From JALYGJ01 sp963781705 (lineage in GTDB: Bacteria > Chloroflexota > Limnocylindria > Limnocylindrales > CSP1-4): a stretch of 64,000 nt of DNA. Shown piece after piece: positions 54,923 to 64,000 of this stretch. The stretch is taken from positions 868,001 through 932,000 of the forward strand of contig CAWAGP010000010.1 of NCBI GenBank assembly GCA_963781705.1, read 5' to 3'. Below the pieces are notes generated by a model that made no database searches, was not told the DNA's origin, and worked only from the letters and a program-made list of their open reading frames with translations. A program made the translations under genes and the position numbers. Each line of letters starts with the position of its first letter. Positions within the stretch are counted from its first letter, which is position 1.

Positions 54923-56911
54923 ATGTCACTGCTGCGACTGGCTGCCGCGCGGCGCGAGATCGGCACGCTGGTCATCCTCGACTCGGTCAGCGCGGCCATC
55001 GCTGAGGGCGAGCACATCGGCCTTGTCGGGAGCAACGGCGCCGGGAAGACCTCGCTGCTGCGCCTGATGGTCGGGTTGGACGAGACCGACGGCGGCCAGG
55101 TGCTGCGGCGGAAGAACCTGAAGGTCGGCCTGGCGGCGCAGGAGGCGAATCTCGACACCGGCTTCGTCGAGTCGTCCAGCCTGCGCGCTGCGGTACGCGA
55201 CGGGGCACGCGATCTCGAGGACCTGGAAAGGCGACTGCGCGCCCTGGAGTCGGCGGGCACGGCTGCCGTGGAATCGGCGGAATACGCGCACCTGCGCGAC
55301 GAGTTCGAGGTACGTGGCGGTTACTCACTCGACGTGCGCGTGGAAGCCGCGCTGTCCGGTCTGGGTTTCAGCCGGGCGGACTGGGAGCGCCCACCGACGC
55401 AGCTGTCGGGCGGCCAGCAGACACGCGCCGCCCTGGCCCGCCTGCTGGTGGGTGAGTACGACCTCCTACTGCTCGACGAACCGACGAACCATCTCGACCT
55501 GTCAGCCATCGAGTGGCTCGAGGCGTCACTTGCCGGCCGCCCCGGCGCTTTCGTCGTCGCCTCGCACGATCGCGCCTTTTTGGACGGCGTGGCGACGCGC
55601 ATCTGGGAGCTGCGCGGCCGGCGCCTGGAGATCTTCCGCGGCAATTACTCCGCCCACCTCGCGCAACGCGAGGAGCGCGACGCGCGGGCGCGCAAGCAGG
55701 CGGCGACGCAGCATGACGCGATCGAACGCGAGGAGGAGCTGGTCGGCCGCTATCGCAGCCATCGCAAGTACGGCAAGATGCACGAGCACGAGCGAAGGCT
55801 GGAGGCCCTGCGCGACGACGCCGCCAGCGTCCGACCGACTCCCCGCCGCCGCGCGATTGCCCTGGCCGGACTGAGTCGCGGCGCCACGCGCCATGGCGAC
55901 GTGGCGATGTCGATGGAGGAGCTGGTGTGCGGTTATGCCGGCGCGCCCATCGCCGCCGTGCCGTTGCTCGAGGCGCGCCGGGCTGCGCGGATCGGGCTCG
56001 TCGGTCCCAACGGCAGTGGCAAGACGACGCTGTTGCGCACCCTCGCCGGCGAGCTCGCGCCGCTGTCCGGTTACCTGCGTTTGGGAAGCGGCGTTCACGT
56101 CGCCTACCTGGCCCAGATTCGCCAGGCGCCGCTGCCCGGCGCGACGGTGCTGGATACGATGATCAACGCCAGTGGTCTCGATGCCGGACCGGCCCGCAGC
56201 TACCTGGCCCGCTTCCTGTTCAGCGGCGACGAGGCGCTCAAGGAGGTGTCGGTGTTGTCCGGTGGCGAGCGATCGCGGCTCGAGCTGGCGCTCGCCGGCG
56301 TGGGCGCCGCCAATCTGCTGCTGCTCGACGAGCCGACCAACCATCTCGACATTCCCGCCCGTGAGGCCCTCGAGGCGTTCCTGCGTGAAACGCCGGCCAC
56401 GGTCATCGTCGTATCACACGACCGTCGACTACTCGAAGGCGCGTGCACCGAGATGTGGGTCGTCGGCCCGGCCGCGGCGCCCGCCGCCGGTAGCCCGGGC
56501 TCGATCGTGGCACGTTTCGCCGGCGGGTACGCGGAGTGGCGTGCCGCGCAGGCAGACGGCTGGATGCCGGCCGAGGCCGGACGTGCGCGGACGCCCGCGC
56601 CGGCGCCCGGTGCGCCGCGCAGTGAGCAGCCGAAGGCATCGGCACGCGCGACGCAGCCCAGTGCGCGTCCGAGCGCGCGGCCGCCGAAGCTCTCCAAGGA
56701 TGCGTACCAGCGCCGGCGCAAGGTGGTCGAGGACGACCTGACCCGGCTGGGCCTGCGCAAGAGCCAGCTCGAATTGGCGCTGGGCGATACGTCGGTGCAG
56801 TCCAACTTCGTCGAACTGCGCCGTGTGACCAGCGAGCTGGCCGACGTGCACGCCGCGCTGGCACAGGCCGAAGACGCCTGGCTGACGCTCGCCGAGCAGG
56901 CGCCACGGTGA
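54923..56911 (+). CDS. ABC-F family ATPase (Uup/YdiF type)
   Basis: A 662-residue double ATPase without membrane domains. Domain 1: GSNGAGKTSLLRL, LSGGQQTRAAL, LLLLDEPTNHLD. Domain 2: GPNGSGKTTLLRT, LSGGERSRLELA, LLLLDEPTNHLD. A charged linker separates the domains, and a C-terminal coiled coil (RRRKVVEDDLTRLGLRKSQL) follows a Pro/Ala-rich spacer. ABC-F proteins act on ribosomes in translation or antibiotic protection; some Uup members affect DNA. ATG 54923 is 4 nt after the mutM stop. Confidence 0.92.
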   Translation: MSLLRLAAARREIGTLVILDSVSAAIAEGEHIGLVGSNGAGKTSLLRLMVGLDETDGGQVLRRKNLKVGLAAQEANLDTGFVESSSLRAAVRDGARDLEDLERRLRALESAGTAAVESAEYAHLRDEFEVRGGYSLDVRVEAALSGLGFSRADWERPPTQLSGGQQTRAALARLLVGEYDLLLLDEPTNHLDLSAIEWLEASLAGRPGAFVVASHDRAFLDGVATRIWELRGRRLEIFRGNYSAHLAQREERDARARKQAATQHDAIEREEELVGRYRSHRKYGKMHEHERRLEALRDDAASVRPTPRRRAIALAGLSRGATRHGDVAMSMEELVCGYAGAPIAAVPLLEARRAARIGLVGPNGSGKTTLLRTLAGELAPLSGYLRLGSGVHVAYLAQIRQAPLPGATVLDTMINASGLDAGPARSYLARFLFSGDEALKEVSVLSGGERSRLELALAGVGAANLLLLDEPTNHLDIPAREALEAFLRETPATVIVVSHDRRLLEGACTEMWVVGPAAAPAAGSPGSIVARFAGGYAEWRAAQADGWMPAEAGRARTPAPAPGAPRSEQPKASARATQPSARPSARPPKLSKDAYQRRRKVVEDDLTRLGLRKSQLELALGDTSVQSNFVELRRVTSELADVHAALAQAEDAWLTLAEQAPR

Positions 56912-57562
56912 CGGACGAGCGGCCGCTGCTGATCGGTCTGAGCGGGCCGATCGGCTGCGGCAAATCGGCCGTCGGCAAGATGCTGGCGAACATCGGCGGA
57001 ACGGTCCTCGATGCCGATGAGCTGGCGCATCAGGTAACGGCCCCGGGCACGCCGGTACTGGGGCTCATCAGGCAGCGCTTCGGCGATGCCGTGTTTGCCG
57101 GTGACGGGTCGCTCGATCGTGCTGCACTGGCGCGCCTCGTCTTTGCCGACCAGGCGGCCCTTGCCGACCTCGAGGCGATCATCCATCCGGAGGTTCGTCG
57201 ACTCATCGACGCGCGCCTGGCCGCCGCCGCGGCCGACCACGTTCCGTTCGTCGTGGTCGAGGCGATCAAGCTCGTCGAAGGCGGGCTGGCGCAACGCTGT
57301 GACGAGGTCTGGCTGATCGAATGCCTGCCGGCCACCCAGCGCCGGCGGTTGCTCGAGCGTGGCCAGTCGGCCGCGGACGCCGAGCAGCGCATGACCGCTC
57401 AGGGCAGTGGTTTCGTGGACCGTCTGGCGGCGCAGCTTGCCGCGCTGCCGCGCCGAACAGCGGCCGCGATTGCGCCGGATCTCGACCGAGGGATCGCTCG
57501 ACGAGACGCGGTCAGTCGTCGAGGAGGCGCTCGCCGACGCGCTCGAGCCGCTGCTCGACTGA
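56908..57562 (+). CDS. coaE: Dephospho-CoA kinase (contains a probable one-base frameshift)
   Basis: CoaE phosphorylates dephospho-CoA in the last step of CoA synthesis. It has the P-loop GLSGPIGCGKSAVGKML, DADELAHQVTAPG and FVVVEAIKLVEGG. The GTG start overlaps the ABC-F stop as GTGA. As written the frame runs to 57615 with an arginine-rich, non-family tail. If one C of the CC at 57475-57476 is removed, the frame continues as ISTEGSLDETRSVVEEAL, the normal CoaE end, and stops at TGA 57560-57562. The coordinates given use this corrected end. Confidence 0.85.
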
Positions 57563-57599
57563 ACGCCGCGACGACGCGCCGGGCCGGCGCGGCGCCGCT

Positions 57600-59760
57600 T
57601 CAGTGGACGAGGTGAACCGGGCTGCCGCGAATTCCGACCTGCCACGTGGTCGTGTCATTGCCGCCACTGACCTGGTACTCGATCTTCCACCAGCCTGCTG
57701 AAGCGTTCCCCGGGCGGCGTCAGGCCGCTTGACCCGTAGTTGTTGGGCAGCACCACGTCGATGGTCAGCAGCCGGTCGTTGAAGAAGCTGCCGCCCGACG
57801 ATGCGGTCTGGATGCTGGTCACGTTGGTGCCCGACGTGCCGTTGTCGGCAGTCCACGAGAACGTCGCATAGTTGTACGAGTTGCCGTTCGGCGACAGGAT
57901 CTTCAGATAGGCGTTGCCGCTCACGTCGCCCGGGTCGAACAGCTCGATCTCCATTGTCTTGCCGGCGTTTGCGGCGTCGATCTGGGCGAGGTAGAAGAGC
58001 TGGGTGCCGGACACGAGGTTGTTGTACGCGGCCATCTTGGCCTCTCCGTACACGCGCGGGCCGGCGCCGCTCGAGCTGACCCACAGCGAGAACATGTTCT
58101 CGGCGTTGGTCGAGATGTTGTTGTCGGAGCTGGTATTGACGTTGACGCGATAGCGCCCCGCTGGAATACCGCTGGCCAGCGTGTACCAGGCGTTGTGATA
58201 CGGGTCGGTTGAGCAGTCGGCGAGCCCGCTGTGGGAGGGCGTGCCCATCGTGCCGCTGTAGTCGGCCTGGATCTGGTTGGCGAAGGTATTCCCTGACGTG
58301 GCGACGAGCGAATCGTCGGTCGTGTCGTAGGGCGTCCCGTTCTCGTTCCACAACTGGTAGACGGTGGTGACGCCGTTGGGCGAGCCGCTGATCCAGTGGT
58401 CACCCGCGCCCATGTCGCCGCTGGCGCCGTTCGGGCCCGTCTCGCAGAACGACGCGTCGAATATCTTGACCTGCCCGCTGCCGCCATTGATGAGCACGGT
58501 GTAGTCGTAGCCGTTGGGGCTGTACTCGGGGTTGGTGCTGGTGTGCCCGCTGATGCTCGAGTTGTCGCGGTACGGGCTGAATTCGTCGCCGTTCTCGCGA
58601 CTGCCGCCGCGCGTGATGACCGCGCCCCAGAAGCCCTGGCTGGCCAGGCTGGAGCCGGTCGGGCCGGTGACGGCACCGGTTTGCGTGGTGGTCGTGGTCG
58701 TCGTGGTCGACGTGTGATACGTGACGCGCACGAGCAACTGGTCCAGGTTTACCGTGCGTGAGCTGGAACATTGGGAGTTGCCCTCGAACCAGGTCAGCCG
58801 TACGCGGAAGTTGCTGTCGCTGAAGTCGTTTCGACTCCAGCTGTGAGCGCCCCAGGCGGCGAGGCTGCTCGAGCTGCCCAGGGTCTTGTCCGTACTGTTC
58901 GTGGTATTCAGGGCGCTGGTGTTCTGGGTGGAAGACCAGCTCCCACCGTTGTTCCAGCTGACGGCCGCCTGCGCATAGCAGTTGGTGGAGGTGCCCCAGC
59001 CGGATAGATATACGTCGGCCAGCTGCACCTCGAGGCCATCGATCACCAGGGTGGAGTCATTGGGCAGCCCGCCCGAACCCTGCAGGCCGAAGCTGCCCCA
59101 CTGCTGTTGGGCGTTGTTACTCGTCGCCGTCGTGTAGTAGTTGTCGTTGTTCTCCGCGTAAGTCGGGTTGCTCCACCCGCTGCCGGAGATGGCCGAGTTC
59201 TCGTGATCCCAGCCGGTGTCGTTGCCGTTGCTGGTCGTATGCGTGGTGACCTCGTTGTAGACGAACGTGCCCACGCCGTAGTAGTTCTGCGGACTGCCCA
59301 TGGGCACGGGCAGCACGAACTCGCCGATGCTCTTAACGGTGGCCGTGATCTGCTCGGTGCACGTCGGCATGACCACGCAGAACACCTGCGCGAAATACGC
59401 CTCAACCGGCGCGCTGATGGTCACCTTCAAGCGCCTGCTGTTGCCGGTGTCCTGCGCCGGCGTGACGGTGGCGCCGTTGACGCCCGTGGTGTAGCCGTTC
59501 TTGGTGGCTTCGGCCCGCGCAGCCGCGTAGGCGCGCGGCACGTCGCCCGGAAGGTATACCGCGCCCGCCAGCGCCCCGGCGTCGGCGGCCCGCTGCATGT
59601 CCTGCTCGTTGGTCCAGAACCAGGCCACGTCGATGACCACGGCCACCATGCCGATGATCACGAAGACCGCGAGCACGAACAGCGCCAGGACCTGGCCATC
59701 CGACCCCCGCGCGCTTCTGGGGGCTCGGGAGTTCGTCGTTTCGTCGGCGGGCATGTTCAT
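57600..59760 (-). CDS. TadG-like Flp pilus protein with large extracellular part (contains a probable one-base frameshift)
   Basis: The N-terminus (GSDGQVLALFVLAVFVIIGMVAVVIDVAWFW) is the TadE/G-type membrane helix, followed by QDMQRAADAGALAGAVYLPG. The remainder, about 650 residues, is extracellular and rich in Ser, Thr, Asn and Gly, with a STTTTTTTT linker near the middle. As written the frame ends at 57655. Removing one C from CCCC at 57708-57711 yields AGWWKIEYQVSGG and a natural end at 57600. ATG 59760 follows GGCAGG. It is the last gene of the Tad row and may be the tip or adhesin component. Confidence 0.8.
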
Positions 59761-59771
59761 GTCGACCTGCC

Positions 59772-60408
59772 TCAGTCTGTGGGGTTCAGCGCCATCACGG
59801 TCGTGTCGACCATGGGGAGCGTGCCTGCCTGGGTGCCGCCGATCAGACCGACCAGCGCAACCAGGGGAGTCTTGAGGTGATAGTCGTAGTCGACCGTCAC
59901 GCCGATCGAATCGGGCGACGCCGACCCGTTGTCGCGCGAGCACGCCGGCCAGGCCACGCTCGACGGACTGAAGTCGAGCGTCTCGGTCCCGGGCCCCGGG
60001 TCGGCGTCGGGCCCGTGTCCCGGCGTATACGTCCACACGTTGACGTAGCCGCCGATTTGCGTGCCACTCGAATTGGCCTTGAAGATGCGGATCGCCGAGA
60101 CGTGGGAGAGATCGACCGCCGAGCCGCCCGACTTGAGGATGTTCTGGACCGACGCGATGACCGCCGTGTCGACGCCACTGGGATCGCCAGAGCACGGTGT
60201 GCTGCTGCCGGTCGCCAGGGCGGCACCGATGCGCGCTCCCTCGCGGGTGGCGTTGCCCAGCGTCAGGCGGTCGCTGAAGGCGAGGCCGAACTCGAGCATG
60301 CCCGCCAGCAGGATGAGAAAGACGGGCATGACGATGGTGAATTCGGTCAGGCCCTGACCTCTGGTGCGTGCGCGTCGTGCGGCGAAGCCGCCGGCCGGCG
60401 CGGCTCAT
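59772..60408 (-). CDS. TadE-like pilus protein (start affected by a probable one-base frameshift)
   Basis: The conserved start GQGLTEFTIVMPVFLILLAG and GNATREGARIGAALA identify a TadE-like pseudopilin. There is no ATG, GTG or TTG in this frame between the preceding stop and GQGLTEF. An ATG (60408) overlapping the upstream stop as ATGA exists in the next frame; dropping one base around 60380-60395 would join it to this sequence. The feature is drawn from that ATG. The exported body ends in a conserved TTVMALNP. Confidence 0.75.
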
Positions 60409-61007
60409 AGGACGGGCTCCATGCGTGACACGTTGCGCTGGGTGAACGTCCAGTCGTATCCAGTCGAACCGTCGCCGCCCAAGAACGACAGCAACTGGCG
60501 CATGGGTGTGACCGGCACGTGTCGGTACGTGATCTGGATGGCGATCTTGTCGACCGTGGAACGTGGCGGCGAGAGGGTCGGGCACCCGTTCAGCACGTTG
60601 CAGCGCTGACTCTCCGGGTAGCCGGTCGAAGTCGCCGTGTAGGGCACGCTGTAGCTGCCGCAGTTCTTGCTGCCCGATCGCACGTAGACGTTCGATGCCA
60701 GGGTGCCTGAGCCGGTCAGGTTGGTGCGGCTGATGTCGACTTCGAGCACGTTCCTCTTGTCGATCGGCGGCGTCAGGTGATCCTCGATGCTGTGCAGGAT
60801 CAGGCAATCCGCATCGGCTTCGTTGCCGAGCTGACCGGCGATCAACGCGGCGGTCTGCGACGCGCGGTTGATGCCGAGCATGGCGTTGAACGCGAAGCCA
60901 AACTCAATCATCGCGAACAGGACCGTGATGAAGATCGGCAGGACGATGGCGAACTCGACGAGGGTCACGCCAGCATGCCCGTCACGGCGGTTCTTGGTGA
61001 TTGGCAT
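60405..61007 (-). CDS. TadE-like pilus assembly protein
   Basis: A 200-residue protein: a short basic N-terminus, the TadE helix GVTLVEFAIVLPIFITVLF with the Glu after the cleavage-like site, FNAMLGINRASQTAALIAG, then an exported domain with several Cys (SKNCGSYS, QRCNVLNGCPTLS). It starts at ATG 61007, 30 nt after the corrected cpaB end, and overlaps the next tadE by ATGA. It probably acts as a minor pilin. Confidence 0.85.
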   Translation of the reverse strand: MPITKNRRDGHAGVTLVEFAIVLPIFITVLFAMIEFGFAFNAMLGINRASQTAALIAGQLGNEADADCLILHSIEDHLTPPIDKRNVLEVDISRTNLTGSGTLASNVYVRSGSKNCGSYSVPYTATSTGYPESQRCNVLNGCPTLSPPRSTVDKIAIQITYRHVPVTPMRQLLSFLGGDGSTGYDWTFTQRNVSRMEPVL

Positions 61008-61037
61008 GGTGCGCGGACGCGGTAGTGCGATCGGCGC

Positions 61038-62010
61038 TTAGGGAGCCGCGGACGGGGAGGGCCCGGGCGATATCGACGGCGCAGGCGTCTGGTCCGGCGG
61101 GGTCGAAGCGTCCGGTCCCGGTGTCTGTTCCGGGGACGGACTTGGCGTGGCGCTCTGATCGGGCGGCGTGGCTGCTGGTGAGCTTCGAGAGGTCGAGCAG
61201 GTGCGGCACTCGGAACATGTAGGTCATGACCAGGTGGTCCGTCGTCTCGCCGTACTGGGACGTGTCGGCCGAGCGTGTGTCCTGGTCGGGACGTAGCGCG
61301 AGGCTGAACGAGTCGGGTGCGACCTGGACGACGTGGTAGATCTGCTCGGCCTGATGCAGGTCGACCTTGAGCACGTACATGTTCTGGGTTGGGTCGGCCT
61401 TGAGTACCTCGATGTCCTGGAACGTGATCTTGGTCGACTCGCCGCTTTGCAGGCCCTGCTGCGTTGCCGTGTCGACTTGCTGATACGTGCCGTCGGGGCC
61501 GACCTCGAGAACGTTGATCTGGACGCTGACAAAGACATCGACGTGATCGCCCGCCTGGATCTCACCGCCCACCGCGCGCTCTGCCGGGATCTGCAGGGCG
61601 ACCGCGCGCCAATACGGCGAATCGGCGCTGACCACTTCGTCGGGGGTGAGGATGCTGAAGTCGCTGTTGGCGCTCGTGGTGGCGAACAGGTTGGGGGTGA
61701 TCTGCTGGCCGGCGTACAGGGCCACCGCGTTGACGTGCCCGATCACATCGTTGGGATCGGTATAGCTCTGCGGCATGGCCTCATCGACAGGCACACTGCG
61801 GACCACCACGTCGTCGGCGGTGACGGTCGTACGCGCCGGGATGTCATGCGCGGCCTCGAGCACCGACTGAGTGTCCATCGCGACCGCCTGGTGATCGCCA
61901 TTCGTGGCCAGCATCAGTGAGCCCCACCCGGCGCCGAGAGCGAGCAGTGCCCCAACGACGATCATCAACAGGCGCCGGCGTTTTCCGCTGTCCTTGAACT
62001 CCATTTCCAT
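61038..62010 (-). CDS. CpaB-like Flp pilus assembly protein (contains a probable one-base frameshift)
   Basis: CpaB couples the pilus to the cell wall or secretin. An N-terminal membrane helix (LLMIVVGALLALGAGWGSLML) is followed by an SAF domain (AAHDIPARTTVTADDVVV) and the RcpC region (PYWRAVALQIPAERAVGG, GDHVDVFVSV). As written it reads through to 60982 into the next gene. Removing one base near 61164-61178 yields a Pro/Ser/Thr tail (TPPDQSATPSPSPEQTPG) and a TAA at 61038. AGGAGG lies upstream of ATG 62010. Confidence 0.88.
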
Positions 62011-62147
62011 CCGGGAAGAACTCCTCCTGGGCGACGCACTGCTGGTAACGAAGGGCAGCTAGACCGTACGTACGCGCCGTCCGACAAGGAAGAGACCCGC
62101 CCGGAAGGGGAATGGGGTACCAACAGGCTACGAGGCGTGCGGTCTTG

Positions 62148-62153
62148 TAGAGT
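62148..62153 (+). promoter_or_regulatory. -10 element TAGAGT for uvrB (leaderless-type)
   Basis: TAGAGT is followed by 7 nt and the ATG of uvrB at 62161. It lies in the 150-nt gap shared with the divergent cpaB. Confidence 0.6.
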
Positions 62154-62160
62154 CGCGGCG

Positions 62161-64000
<1,840 letters not shown>

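Overview
This 64 kb window is a contiguous stretch of a GC-rich (roughly two thirds G+C by eye) bacterial chromosome with tightly packed genes and many GTG/TTG starts. The gene set (GatCAB, DnaE, PolA without a proofreading site, LigA, UvrB, MutM, CoaE, Tad pilus genes, an ECF sigma/anti-sigma pair) is bacterial. The mix of housekeeping and secreted genes, plus many -10-only, apparently leaderless promoters, suggests a Chloroflexota (Limnocylindria-like) or actinobacterial lineage. That placement is inference; nothing in the window proves it.

Layout. 1-2756: tail of an unknown gene, then ligA and a cupin. 3095-12409: a VIT1-like metal transporter, gatC-gatA, a large secreted protein with choice-of-anchor repeats, a class I aminotransferase, gatB and a small membrane protein. 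12410-13445: an intact IS481-family element inserted at a CTAG, separating the small membrane gene from a phosphotriesterase-like gene. 14359-20072 (minus): a nucleoside-type ABC importer (BMP lipoprotein, double ATPase, two permeases) with a CoA-binding protein at its end. 20179-23467: an HD-GYP response regulator, an acyltransferase, a triple tandem repeat, an XRE/nuclease-fold fusion and a small metallopeptidase. 23477-29884: hexose metabolism (aldose epimerase, Gfo/Idh oxidoreductase, galK-galT, a decayed LacI regulator, zwf). 29901-31099: an aquaporin-like channel with an altered second NPA box, preceded by a cysteine-less DksA-like protein. 31157-38876 (minus): a complete xylose module (ROK regulator, binding protein, permease, ATPase, xylA, xylB). 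38963-43642: an SDR and a three-gene cassette resembling UnbU, an AhpD-like protein and UnbV. 43665-57562: dnaE, tRNA-Leu, sigma/anti-sigma, polA, a PadR-controlled membrane protein, mutM, an ABC-F protein and coaE. 57600-62010 (minus): Tad/Flp pilus genes (cpaB, two tadE-like, a tadG-like). 62161-64000: the start of uvrB.

How it fits together. The middle of the window is a carbohydrate block: pentose uptake and isomerisation feed the pentose phosphate pathway, galactose passes through the Leloir pathway, and G6P dehydrogenase supplies NADPH. Both ABC operons have a strong hairpin directly after the binding-protein gene, which would keep binding protein in excess over membrane components.

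Most notable points. (1) The UnbU/AhpD/UnbV-like cassette, a candidate uncharacterised envelope redox system. (2) A recurrent promoter form, TAnnnT followed 5-9 nt later by the start codon, which also fixes several starts. (3) Five places where removing one base restores the expected protein end or start (ligA, coaE, tadG, tadE, cpaB); these look like assembly errors. (4) A PadR gene whose start codon overlaps a perfect palindrome. (5) Tandem palindromes ahead of dnaE. (6) An IS whose transposase stop codon is completed by the duplicated CTAG target.
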